A stretch of 64,000 nucleotides of DNA from CAVSUB01 sp963816725 (GTDB lineage: Bacteria > Acidobacteriota > Vicinamibacteria > Vicinamibacterales > 2-12-FULL-66-21): contig CAWFMC010000014.1 in assembly GCA_963816725.1 (NCBI GenBank), positions 62,001-126,000 of the forward strand, written 5' to 3'. The position numbers and the translations under genes are program-made. This document shows positions 33,431 through 43,973 of this stretch, piece by piece; within the stretch, counting starts at the first letter, position 1, and each line of letters starts with the position of its first letter. The notes under the pieces are model-generated. The model did no database searches, was not told where the DNA came from, and was given only the letters and a program-made list of their open reading frames with translations.

Positions 33431-34672
33431 TCAGGATCGGTAGGCTTCGCGGCCGATCCCCTGGATCGGAATGTCCTGCGCCGCCAGCACCTCGTGCTGG
33501 AGCGCGTACATGCAGGCCGCGGCCTCGTCGATGCGGCGGACGAAGGCGATCGAGCCCTGGAGGATCGGCTTCAGCCGTTCCTTGTCCTGGATGCGCGCCT
33601 TCGGATACTCGTGCTCGACGACCAGGTGCGTGTTGGCCACGTCGAGCTGGAGCAGCTCGCGCGCGGCGAGCTGATGATCCAGCCAGTCGACCGTGCGATT
33701 CTGCAGGTAGGCCAGCGGATCGTGGCGCGCCGTGCCGGGCAGCTCGTGCTCGGCGAGGACGATCTGCTTCTTCCAGGCGTTGACCTGATCCGCCGGATTC
33801 GCGGACGGCTGGCCGTCCTTCCAGTCGCCGCGCTCGATGGTCTGCCCGCCGTAGCCCCAGGCCGACACGCCTTTGGCGTCCACCACCTGACCCTTGACAT
33901 GGAATCCGCCGACCAGGAAGTTGTAGCCCGTGTCCTTCAGGTACTGGAAGATCGAGCGGGTGTCCTGCCCCATCAGGATGGCGTGCGACGGGTCGTAGTG
34001 GATCCGGAAGTGATCGCCGAGCTTGTGCTTCTCGCAGATGCGGTGCAGGGCGATCCAGGTGCCTGGCGTATAGGCGATGTTGTTGTGCCAGTTGTCGCTG
34101 GTCGTCCAGCCCGGCATCGGGCACTGTTCGACGCGGTAGGTCAGGCCGCGATCCTTGGCCGCCTTGAGCAGCGGAATGAACCACTCCTCGAAGTCGACCA
34201 GGTTCTGGTCCATGCTGCGCTGCTGGTTGCGCCCGACGAACCCGCACACCGCGTTGACCCCGAGCGCGGCCGCGGCGTCGAACACGCGCAGCATGAAATC
34301 GTGCTTGTCCTTCCGCACCGCCGGATCGTGGTGCAGCAGGTTGTCGAAGTAGCCGATGTCCGACAGGCCGACCCCGGTCGCCTTGATCGCCGCCTGCACC
34401 CGCCTGGCGCGGGCAGCGTCGAACGGCGCGCGCAGGTCCATGGTGTTGGCCACCGGATCGAGCATCGCCTCGGGCGGCACGTCCGACTGGCTGGGATGAA
34501 GCGCCGCCGACAGCTGGATGTAGTTCGCCCCCAGGTCCCGGGCGAATTCCAGCCACTCCTCGATCGCCCTGTCGGGATCGGGATCGCGGACTTCGCGCGG
34601 TGTGAGCTCCTGCAGCGCCGCGGTCAGGACGCCGACTTTCATGAACTTCGGATCGAACGGACGGGTGGACAT
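33431..34672 (-). CDS. Sugar phosphate isomerase/epimerase (xylose-isomerase-like TIM barrel)
   Basis: 413 residues from the ATG at 34672, which has AGGA six bases upstream; a TTG two codons earlier is less likely. Barrel and metal-site features: FMKVGVLTAALQEL, GANYIQLSAALHPS, YRVEQCPMPGW (Glu), FRIHYDPSHAILMGQD (Asp/His), FLVGGFHVKGQVVD (His) and LVVEHEYPKA (Glu). This set resembles metal-dependent inosose dehydratase/keto-sugar isomerase proteins. It sits between the large propeller protein and a Gfo/Idh/MocA oxidoreductase, all on the minus strand, the common dehydrogenase-plus-isomerase arrangement. The reaction is unknown. Confidence 0.86.
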   Translation of the reverse strand: MSTRPFDPKFMKVGVLTAALQELTPREVRDPDPDRAIEEWLEFARDLGANYIQLSAALHPSQSDVPPEAMLDPVANTMDLRAPFDAARARRVQAAIKATGVGLSDIGYFDNLLHHDPAVRKDKHDFMLRVFDAAAALGVNAVCGFVGRNQQRSMDQNLVDFEEWFIPLLKAAKDRGLTYRVEQCPMPGWTTSDNWHNNIAYTPGTWIALHRICEKHKLGDHFRIHYDPSHAILMGQDTRSIFQYLKDTGYNFLVGGFHVKGQVVDAKGVSAWGYGGQTIERGDWKDGQPSANPADQVNAWKKQIVLAEHELPGTARHDPLAYLQNRTVDWLDHQLAARELLQLDVANTHLVVEHEYPKARIQDKERLKPILQGSIAFVRRIDEAAACMYALQHEVLAAQDIPIQGIGREAYRS

Positions 34673-34691
34673 GGACAATCCTGCAAACTTA

Positions 34692-34840
34692 GCTTTAGGC
34701 TTTGGGCTTTAGGCTACGGGCCTGATGCGGATGGCTAGCCGCGCCGGCCCAAAGCCTCAGAGCCGTTTGAGAGCCAACCCTTAACCCAACGTTGAACCTT
34801 GAACCCAACCTTGAACCAATGAACCGATGAACCTTGAACC
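34692..34840. repeat. Two heptanucleotide tracts (GCTTTAG family and CCTTGAA family)
   Basis: 34692-34719 is GCTTTAG, GCTTTGG, GCTTTAG, GCTACGG. 34776-34840 is a run of degenerate AACCCTT/CCTTGAA/GATGAACC-type units with occasional 8-base steps. They occupy the 171-base gap between the 3' end of the Gfo gene and the next start. The GCTTTAG family was seen only here. Confidence 0.8.
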
Positions 34841-34843
34841 GAC

Positions 34844-36007
34844 TCAGTACTTGACTTCCGTCCACGCACTCCCCTTCTTCGCACTGTCCAAGATCGCCTC
34901 CACCACGCAGTTGGCGCGGTAGCCGTCCTCGAAGGTCGCGAATGCGGGCGGGTGGGTGTCGCCCGGCTTCTTGCCCGCGGCGATGAATCCGTAGATATCG
35001 CGCATCAGATTGCAGAACGCGTCGGCCCAGGCCTCCTGATGGCCGCCGGGCAGATGCGCGTAGCCGCGGACCTCCTCGTCCAGCAGCGAGGGGTCCTTTT
35101 GCAGGATCTCGTTGGCCTTGTCGCGATGGCCGATCCAGAGATCGTTCTGCTGTTCCTGTTTCCAGCGCAGCGACGTCTTCGAGCCGCAGACCTCGAGGAC
35201 CAGATCGTTCTTGTGGCCGGAGCACACCTGCCCGACCGAGAAGGCGCCCTTCGCGCCATTGTCGAAGCGCAGGAGCACCGACGCGAGATCCTCCACCTGG
35301 ATGTCGACGAGATCGAACTGGTCGTCGCCACCGCCGGTCTGGAACGCTTCGCGCGAGCCCTTCGGGCGCTTGCGCTGGGGGATGACGGTCGTGATGTCGC
35401 CGAGCACGTGGGTGATGCGCAGGCCGCTGACGTGCTGCGCGAGATCGCACCAGTGCGAACCGATGTCGCCGAGGGCCGACGAGGCTCCGCCCTTGTCGGG
35501 TTCGAGGCGCCACGAGTAGTCGGTGTCCTTCAGCAGCCAGTCCTGCAGGTACTGGCCGACCAGGAACCGCGGTGTGCCGATGTCGCCGCGCGCGATAGCG
35601 AGGCGGGCCTGCTGGATAAGCGGGTTGCCGCGATAGTTGAAGGTGACGGCGTGGATGACGCCCGCCTTGTTCGCCTGGTCGAGCAGCTTGCGGGCTTCGT
35701 CGGCGGTCATCGCCAGCGGCTTGTCCGAGACGACGTGCTTGCCCTTGGCGAGCGCGGCGGCGTTCACCGGATAGTGGAGGTAGTTCGGAGTCGCGTTGTG
35801 GACGACCTGGATGTCCGGATCGTCCAACAGCGCCTCGTAGCTGCCATAGGCCCGCTCGATCCCGAGCGCATCGGCCTTCTTGCGCGCCGAGGCGTCGCTG
35901 CTGCCGGCAATCGCGAGCACGTCGACGTACCCGAGGCGCCGCACCGCGTCGATGTGATGGGGCCCGACGAATCCCGCCCCGACAATCCCCATTCCGATAC
36001 GCTTCAC
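34844..36007 (-). CDS. Gfo/Idh/MocA-family oxidoreductase
   Basis: 387 residues. The GTG at 36007 follows AGGAG by eight bases and gives a canonical N-terminus (KRIGMGIVGAGFVGPHHIDAV). The DKPLAMTADEARKLLDQA motif (the EKP position) lies near residue 95, followed by LGDIGSHWCDLAQHVSG (the substrate-site GxHxxD helix). The family oxidises or reduces sugar or inositol carbons with NAD(P). It lies between two xylose-isomerase-fold genes on the same strand. Substrate unknown. Confidence 0.9.
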   Translation of the reverse strand: MKRIGMGIVGAGFVGPHHIDAVRRLGYVDVLAIAGSSDASARKKADALGIERAYGSYEALLDDPDIQVVHNATPNYLHYPVNAAALAKGKHVVSDKPLAMTADEARKLLDQANKAGVIHAVTFNYRGNPLIQQARLAIARGDIGTPRFLVGQYLQDWLLKDTDYSWRLEPDKGGASSALGDIGSHWCDLAQHVSGLRITHVLGDITTVIPQRKRPKGSREAFQTGGGDDQFDLVDIQVEDLASVLLRFDNGAKGAFSVGQVCSGHKNDLVLEVCGSKTSLRWKQEQQNDLWIGHRDKANEILQKDPSLLDEEVRGYAHLPGGHQEAWADAFCNLMRDIYGFIAAGKKPGDTHPPAFATFEDGYRANCVVEAILDSAKKGSAWTEVKY

Positions 36008-36045
36008 GACGTGTCTCCTGTGGCCGCGATCCCTGACGTCATCAC

Positions 36046-36069
36046 GCGCCCGACCTTCAGGTCGGGCGC
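36046..36069 (-). terminator. Perfect 10-bp hairpin after the epimerase gene
   Basis: GCGCCCGACC and GGTCGGGCGC surround a TTCA tetraloop, seven bases past the stop of the minus-strand epimerase gene and before the next gene's ribosome-binding site. There is no T-run, so it may be a terminator or an intercistronic stabilising hairpin. Confidence 0.5.
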
Positions 36070-36075
36070 CAAATG

Positions 36076-36924
36076 TTATCGCAGCAGGGCGCGCAGATGG
36101 GTCAGGCCGTTCCCCGCCAGCGCATCCTGCGTGGCCGCGAGCGGCCGCCAGATCGCCGCGGCCCGGGCGATCGACTTGACCTGGCTGGTAAAGGACTCGA
36201 TGACCACGCCGCCATCGTACGAGATGTCGCGCAGCGCTTCCGCCACTTCCGTCCACGGCACGTGTCCCGAGCCGGGCGCGCCGCGATCGTTCTCACAGGC
36301 GTGCAGATGCTTGAGGCGTGGCCCGGCGGCACGCAGGGCCGCGCCGATGGACGACTCCTCGATGTTCATGTGGAACGTGTCGAGCATCAGCCCGCAGGCC
36401 GGCGACCCGACCCGATCGACAATCGCGATCGCGTCGGCGGTCAGGTTCAGAACGCTCGTTTCAAAGCGGTTGAGCGGCTCGACCCCCAGCACGACGCCGT
36501 GGTCCGCAGCATGTGCCGACAAGGCTTTCAACTGATCGACCAGCAGATCGGTGTAAGCCGAGCGCTCGTCGGCCGTGGCCTGCCACGTCCGGCCGACCGC
36601 CGCATACAGCGGCCCACCGAGGTTGTGCGACCCCATCGTCGCCGCCGCCTCGATGCAATGGCGCACGTATGCCATCCCGTTGGCGCGAATCCCGTCGTCT
36701 GGATGGATCAGATCGCGATCGGGCGACATCGCCGCGCACACCGTGATGCCCAGCCCGTGGTCGCGGGCGACCGCACCGGCCTGGGCGTAATCGAAATCAC
36801 CAGGATTTTCGATCGGCACTTCGATCAGATCGAAACCCATGGCGGCGACGTGCGCCGCCAGCCGCGCGAACTCGGTGGTCGTCAGCGGAGACGACCAGAC
36901 CCAGGTGTTGACGCCGATCTTCAT
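36076..36924 (-). CDS. Sugar epimerase of the D-tagatose/D-psicose 3-epimerase-like family
   Basis: 282 residues, the usual length. The TIM-barrel features match ketose 3-epimerases: MKIGVNTWVWSSPL at the start, VVLGVEPLNRFETSVLN (first catalytic Glu), LMLDTFHMNIEESS (Asp/His), LKHLHACENDRGAPGSGHV (His) and YDGGVVIESF (second Glu). Such Mn/Co enzymes epimerise C3 of free ketoses in the cytoplasm. The ATG at 36924 gives the family N-terminus; the longer upstream reading frame does not. It is divergent from xylA and heads the minus-strand run with the Gfo gene at 34844. Confidence 0.86.
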   Translation of the reverse strand: MKIGVNTWVWSSPLTTTEFARLAAHVAAMGFDLIEVPIENPGDFDYAQAGAVARDHGLGITVCAAMSPDRDLIHPDDGIRANGMAYVRHCIEAAATMGSHNLGGPLYAAVGRTWQATADERSAYTDLLVDQLKALSAHAADHGVVLGVEPLNRFETSVLNLTADAIAIVDRVGSPACGLMLDTFHMNIEESSIGAALRAAGPRLKHLHACENDRGAPGSGHVPWTEVAEALRDISYDGGVVIESFTSQVKSIARAAAIWRPLAATQDALAGNGLTHLRALLR

Positions 36925-37312
36925 GCTGTGTGCTCCGCAGCTGTGGGCGCAGACGAGTCCGCGCTCACCAGCCGCCACCGGCAACGGTGAGAGGTGCGTC
37001 CGCTGGCTCGACCAGGATGGGAACCGCCTCGAATCGAGACATTCCGGCAGGAGCGTAGGCCATCGGCAAACAGTAGGCTTGTACGCCGCGCGCGGTCCGG
37101 GTGTCAACATCCGATTCACATAGCGAAACCGTCGTGCGCCGCGCAATCAGCGCCAGGGCGAGAGGCCGGCGCACGCCGGCGAATTGCCATCGCCACCGGG
37201 ATATGCTCTGATTTTGCGTTCGGCGGCCGAAGCCGCCTGGTACCGACATCCCTACTCGCATCTGGCGCGTTCTGGCCTCCGGCCCGTTGCCGGCCGTTGC
37301 CGCGGAGACGAC
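36925..37312. other. Divergent 388-base gap between epimerase and xylA, no gene seen
   Basis: It contains a small GGCGGC-CGAA-GCCGCC stem-loop near 37217-37234 and GGAG immediately before the xylA ATG. I found no convincing promoter pair, operator or small gene. Confidence 0.5.
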
Positions 37313-38479
37313 ATGACCGACCGGTACAGCCCCCGTCCTGAGCACAAGTTTTCCTTTGGTCTGTGGACCGTCAGCAATCGTGGCCGCGATCCGTTCGGCG
37401 ACGCCGTCCGGCCCGCACTCCCGCCCGTGGAGGCCGCCGCGCTCCTCGGCGAGGTCGGCGCCTGGGGCGTCAACCTGCACGATAACGACCTCGTCCCGAT
37501 CGACGCAACCCCGTCCGAGCGCGACCGCATCGTCGCCGATTTCAAGGCCGCGTGCTCCGCGCATGGCCTGGTGGTGCCGATGGCAACGGTGAACCTCTTC
37601 TACGACCCCGTCTTCCGCGACGGCGCGTTCACCGCCAACGACCCGCGCGTCCGCGCCTACGCGGTCCAGAAGACGCTGCGCGCGATGGACCTGGGGGCCG
37701 AGCTCGGAGCGAAGACGTTTGTGCTGTGGGGAGGCCGCGAAGGCACCGAGACCGATGCCTGCCGCCGGCCGGACGAGGCCGTCAAGCGACTGCGGGAGGC
37801 GCTCAACTATCTCGTCGAGTACTCGGTGGACAAGAAGTACGGCTACCGCTTCGCGCTCGAGGCGAAGCCAAACGAGCCACGCGGCGACATCTACATGGCG
37901 ACGACCGGCGCCTATCTCGGGTTCATCAACACCCTGGCCCGGCCGGAGCTGGTCGGCGTGAACCCCGAGGTCGCGCACGAAACGATGGCCGGGTTGAACT
38001 TCCTCCACGCGGTCGGCCAGGCGTGGGAAGCAGGCAAGCTCTTTCACATCGACTTGAACGATCAGAACCCCGGCCGCTACGACCAGGACTTCCGATTCGG
38101 CGCCGCCAACCCAAAGTCGGCCTTTTTCCTGGTCAAGTTCCTCGAGGACGTCGGCTACGACGGGCCGCGTCACTTCGACGCCCACGCCTACCGGACCGAG
38201 GACTACGAAGGGGTCAAGGACTTCGCGCGCGGGTGCATGCGCACCTACCTGATCCTCAAGGAGCGGGCGGAGCGCTGGAACGCGGACGCGGAGATTCAGG
38301 CGCTCGTGCAAGAAGCCCGATCCGCGGGTACGGGCGCGCCGGCGTTCGACAAGTATTCCGCCGCCAGCCGCGACGCGCTGCTCGCGGCGCCGCTGGACCG
38401 GGTCGAGATGGCCAGCCGCGGCCTCGCCTACGAGAAGCTGGATCAGCTGACGATGGAGGTCCTCTTAGGCGCGCGGTAG
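37313..38479 (+). CDS. xylA: Xylose isomerase (actinobacterial-type, ~388 residues)
   Basis: 388 residues, collinear with Streptomyces-type D-xylose isomerases. It has KFSFGLWTVSNRGRDPFGDA at the N-terminus, VNLHDNDLVP with the catalytic His, FVLWGGREG, RFALEAKPNEPRGDI with the metal-site Glu and catalytic Lys, GVNPEVAHETMAGLNF, KLFHIDLNDQN, and the DFRFG-type Asp and His ligands. It converts D-xylose to D-xylulose with Mg/Co in the cytoplasm. The ATG at 37313 follows GGAG by six bases. No xylulokinase is adjacent. It is divergent from a ketose 3-epimerase, so the pair may interconvert ketoses. Confidence 0.95.
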   Translation: MTDRYSPRPEHKFSFGLWTVSNRGRDPFGDAVRPALPPVEAAALLGEVGAWGVNLHDNDLVPIDATPSERDRIVADFKAACSAHGLVVPMATVNLFYDPVFRDGAFTANDPRVRAYAVQKTLRAMDLGAELGAKTFVLWGGREGTETDACRRPDEAVKRLREALNYLVEYSVDKKYGYRFALEAKPNEPRGDIYMATTGAYLGFINTLARPELVGVNPEVAHETMAGLNFLHAVGQAWEAGKLFHIDLNDQNPGRYDQDFRFGAANPKSAFFLVKFLEDVGYDGPRHFDAHAYRTEDYEGVKDFARGCMRTYLILKERAERWNADAEIQALVQEARSAGTGAPAFDKYSAASRDALLAAPLDRVEMASRGLAYEKLDQLTMEVLLGAR

Positions 38480-38574
38480 GCTGGCACTAAGGCGGACGTC
38501 GCCCGTGGGAAGCGTCGGACATGCGTGGCGTGGAGCAAGAATACCCACGGGAGGAAGGCGGGCGGACGACCGGG

Positions 38575-38829
38575 TCAGGCGCGCCGTCCCGAGGCGGGGG
38601 AACTCACGTCCATGTCGCCCTGGCTGAGTTGCCGGCAGATCTGCGTGGCCCGCGACCACGCCACCTCGGCCGAGGCGACCGGCTCCTGGGCCATCACATA
38701 CCGGCCGTAGTACACAGTCAGAGTGATCGCCGGCCCACGGCCGGCACACTCAACACGAAAGCGGCCGTCGAGCCAACTGATTCGCGTCGGGGCGGCGGTG
38801 TCTCTCGACTTCGTTCGGCCTCGGGTCAT
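38575..38829 (-). CDS. Hypothetical protein (84 residues, uncertain)
   Basis: An 84-residue ORF from the ATG at 38829 with a balanced composition (RISWLDGRFRVECAGRGPA, ITLTVYYGRYVMAQEPVAS) unlike the Arg-rich shadow frames around it. In a stretch I read, its third codon positions are only about two-thirds G/C, lower than neighbouring genes, so it may be of different origin. No family is recognised. The surrounding 677-base gap (38480-39156) otherwise shows nothing I can support. Confidence 0.35.
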   Translation of the reverse strand: MTRGRTKSRDTAAPTRISWLDGRFRVECAGRGPAITLTVYYGRYVMAQEPVASAEVAWSRATQICRQLSQGDMDVSSPASGRRA

Positions 38830-39156
38830 GAGCCTCGTCCGTTTGATACTCGCGCAACGCCGGCGCCTCTGTGCGTGCAAGTTCCTGACCACGGACGTCA
38901 GGACTAATCTTCGCGAGCCGTAGCGCAGGGACGAACGAGGGCGCGCCGATTCATTCCAGATTTTGTCCATCCTGCGACTCCGGCCTGCGCCGTGCGGCGG
39001 TGCTGCCCGACGGCCGCCGTCGCCCCATCGTCTACGTAGCAGGACATTCGTCCAGTCGAGGACACAGAGACGGGCCTACCCTTGGAGCCCGCTGCCACTT
39101 CCTGCCGCACCCAATACACCTGTCGCATCAGCTACGGCGAAGGGGTGCGATAGGCT

Positions 39157-39474
39157 ATGGCCATGCCCCCCGCGCGCATCACCGTCACCCGGCAGGCGGC
39201 GGACGATGTGCGGATGCGGCAGCTGGTCGTCTCGATCGACGGCGAGAAGGTCGCCACCCTGCTCTATGGAGAGTCGGTGACCCGGGAGGTGCCACCCGGT
39301 CAGCACCGGCTCCGCGTGCACAACACGTTGGTCTGGAAGACCGTCCATGTGGAGCTGACCGCCGGCGAACACGCCTCGTTTTCCGCAGTGAATGTCGCGG
39401 GGCCCGGCACGATGTCGATGCTCGGGCTGCTCGGAGCGGGCCCGCTCTATGTGCGCGTGGTGCGTGACAGCTAA
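39157..39474 (+). CDS. Small conserved-looking hypothetical protein (105 residues)
   Basis: 105 residues with alternating strands: ITVTRQAADDVRMRQLVVSI, DGEKVATLLYGESVTREV, PPGQHRLRVHNTLVWKTVHV, ELTAGEHASFSAVN. The pattern suggests a compact beta-sandwich like PEGA-type domains (Gly-Glu-Lys, PPGxHxL). A hydrophobic Gly-rich end (MLGLLGAGPLYVRV) follows, with no signal peptide. An ATG two codons later is an equal start candidate; AAGGGG lies upstream. It precedes the GH63-type gene by 27 bases and may be cotranscribed. Function unknown. Confidence 0.7.
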   Translation: MAMPPARITVTRQAADDVRMRQLVVSIDGEKVATLLYGESVTREVPPGQHRLRVHNTLVWKTVHVELTAGEHASFSAVNVAGPGTMSMLGLLGAGPLYVRVVRDS

Positions 39475-39501
39475 TCACGTCGACGCGGATCAGGAACCCT
39501 G

Positions 39502-42207
<2,706 letters not shown>

Positions 42208-42212
42208 TTGCC

Positions 42213-43001
42213 ATGGCCCGCTTCAAGTTGCTGATCGAGTACGCCGGCACACGGTACAGCGGCTGGCAGATTCAGAGCAACGCGCGCACGGTCCAGGGTG
42301 AGATCGACCGCGCGGTGGGCGACGCCACGGGCCGCCGTGACTTCGAGCTCTATGGTTCGGGACGCACGGATGCTGGCGTCCACGCGATCGCGCAGGTCGC
42401 GCATCTCGACGTCTACACCTCCCTCGCGCCCGAACTCCTGCGGCGCAAGATCAATGAGGGGCTGCCCGCGGACATCCACATCCGCGAGGTGGCCAAGGCG
42501 CCGCACCGCTTTCACGCCCGGCATGACGCCCGCTCGCGGAGCTACCTGTATCAGATCTCGCGGCGGCGGACGGCATTCGGCAAGCCGTTCGTGTGGTGGA
42601 TCCGCGAGCCGTTGTCGATCGAGGCGATGCGCGCGGCCGCGGGACGTTTCGTCGGCATGTCGGATTTCGCCGCCTTCACAGATGACGACCCGGCGGAGAA
42701 GTCGACGCGGGTTCTGCTCGAGCAGCTGGAGTTGGTCGAGGACGGCGCGCTGATCCTCGTGCGCGTGCGGGGTTCGCATTTCCTGTGGAAGATGGTCAGG
42801 CGGATTGTCGGCGTCCTGGCGGCGGTGGGGCGCGGCGAGCTGGCGCCCGAGCGGGCGGCCGGGCTGCTGCGGAGCCAGGGCCCGCAGGATGTGAATCCGG
42901 CCGCGCTGACGGCACCGGCGGCCGGCCTCTTCCTCGAGGGCGTGTACTACGATGGCGACCCCGGTCCGGGACCGATCGCGCCGCTCTTTCCGGTCACGTG
43001 A
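42213..43001 (+). CDS. truA: tRNA pseudouridine(38-40) synthase
   Basis: 262 residues, normal for TruA. It has FKLLIEYAGTRYSGWQIQ at the N-terminus, the catalytic aspartate in GSGRTDAGVHAIAQVAHLD, and the late motif GSHFLWKMVRRIVGVLAAVG. It isomerises uridines 38-40 in the anticodon stem-loop of several tRNAs. The ATG at 42213 lies five bases after the glucosidase stop, so expression may be coupled. The following 165-base convergent gap (43002-43166) shows nothing definite. Confidence 0.96.
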   Translation: MARFKLLIEYAGTRYSGWQIQSNARTVQGEIDRAVGDATGRRDFELYGSGRTDAGVHAIAQVAHLDVYTSLAPELLRRKINEGLPADIHIREVAKAPHRFHARHDARSRSYLYQISRRRTAFGKPFVWWIREPLSIEAMRAAAGRFVGMSDFAAFTDDDPAEKSTRVLLEQLELVEDGALILVRVRGSHFLWKMVRRIVGVLAAVGRGELAPERAAGLLRSQGPQDVNPAALTAPAAGLFLEGVYYDGDPGPGPIAPLFPVT

Positions 43002-43166
43002 TCGGCGTCAGCGGATGATTCGCAAATCACTGGCGCGTGGTGTTCCCTTTCCCGATCCGAGCTGACTCGTCTCGGAATCGTCCGCGCGTCAGCGCCGCGA
43101 AGGCCCGTTCAACACACCTCACTCCCGTGCCGTTCATCCCCTGTCGCACATGACCCCTGTCCAGCA

Positions 43167-43973
43167 TCACAGGGCGAGCTGCTCCCCTTCACTCGCCGTT
43201 TCGGTCGCGGCGAAGACGCGCCGTGCGTCGCTGCGGATGCGGACCAGCTGCTCGTCGGTGCGGCCCGGCTTGTGATGGAACAACCAGAGGCCGCCGGCAT
43301 TGCAGTCCTGCGCGAAGGCGGCGCACTGCCGCCAGTCGCTGTGCCCCCAGCCGCGGTGCTGGGGCAGTTCCGCGGGCGTGAAGTGGGCGTCGAGGACGAC
43401 CGCTGCCGCGTCCCGGGCGAAATCCATCAGCTGTTCGTCGGATTGGGGCTCGCCGAATTCGTGGTCGGTGGCGTAGAGCAGGTCGCCGGTGATGCCGCGG
43501 ACGCGATAGGCAAAGGCCCCACCGGGGTGATTGAGCGGCAGGGCCGCCATCTCGAAGCCGCCGGCGCGCAGTTCGCCCGGTTCGATCAGTTGGATCTCGG
43601 GCGGGTTTGGGAGCTGCCCATAGGGCACCGGGAAGAACGGCGACTGAAAGATCGTGCTGACCCATTCGGGGTCATTCGAGGCGAAGGCCGGCGCCAGGAC
43701 CGTCACCCGGCATCCGGGCACGTACAGCGGGCCGAAGAACGGCAAACCCTGGATGTGATCCCAGTGGTAATGCGTCAGCACGATCGTGACGTCGCGCGGA
43801 CGCGAGCCGAGGTGTTCGCCGAGCCCGACGATGCCGGAACCGGCGTCGAAGGCGACCACCGCCCCGGTCGTTTCGTCTTCGACCGCCAGGCACGGCGTGT
43901 TGCAGCCGTGCCCGATGGCCGCCGGAATGGCCCACGGCACCGATCCGCGGACGCCCCAGAACCGGACCCGCAT
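43167..43973 (-). CDS. MBL-fold metal-dependent hydrolase
   Basis: 268 residues of the metallo-beta-lactamase fold. It has RFWGVRGSVPW and NTPCLAVE at the start, VVAFDAGSGIVGLG, the HxHxDH-type metal motif THYHWDHIQGLPFF near residue 70, then LPLNHPGGAFAYRV, LYATDHEFGE and LDAHFTPAELPQHRGWGHSDW supplying the later ligands. The pattern resembles cyclic-nucleotide phosphodiesterase/RNase Z-like proteins, but activity is not assignable. Its ATG overlaps the stop of the M16 peptidase gene by one base (TGATG), indicating coupling. Confidence 0.88.
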   Translation of the reverse strand: MRVRFWGVRGSVPWAIPAAIGHGCNTPCLAVEDETTGAVVAFDAGSGIVGLGEHLGSRPRDVTIVLTHYHWDHIQGLPFFGPLYVPGCRVTVLAPAFASNDPEWVSTIFQSPFFPVPYGQLPNPPEIQLIEPGELRAGGFEMAALPLNHPGGAFAYRVRGITGDLLYATDHEFGEPQSDEQLMDFARDAAAVVLDAHFTPAELPQHRGWGHSDWRQCAAFAQDCNAGGLWLFHHKPGRTDEQLVRIRSDARRVFAATETASEGEQLAL

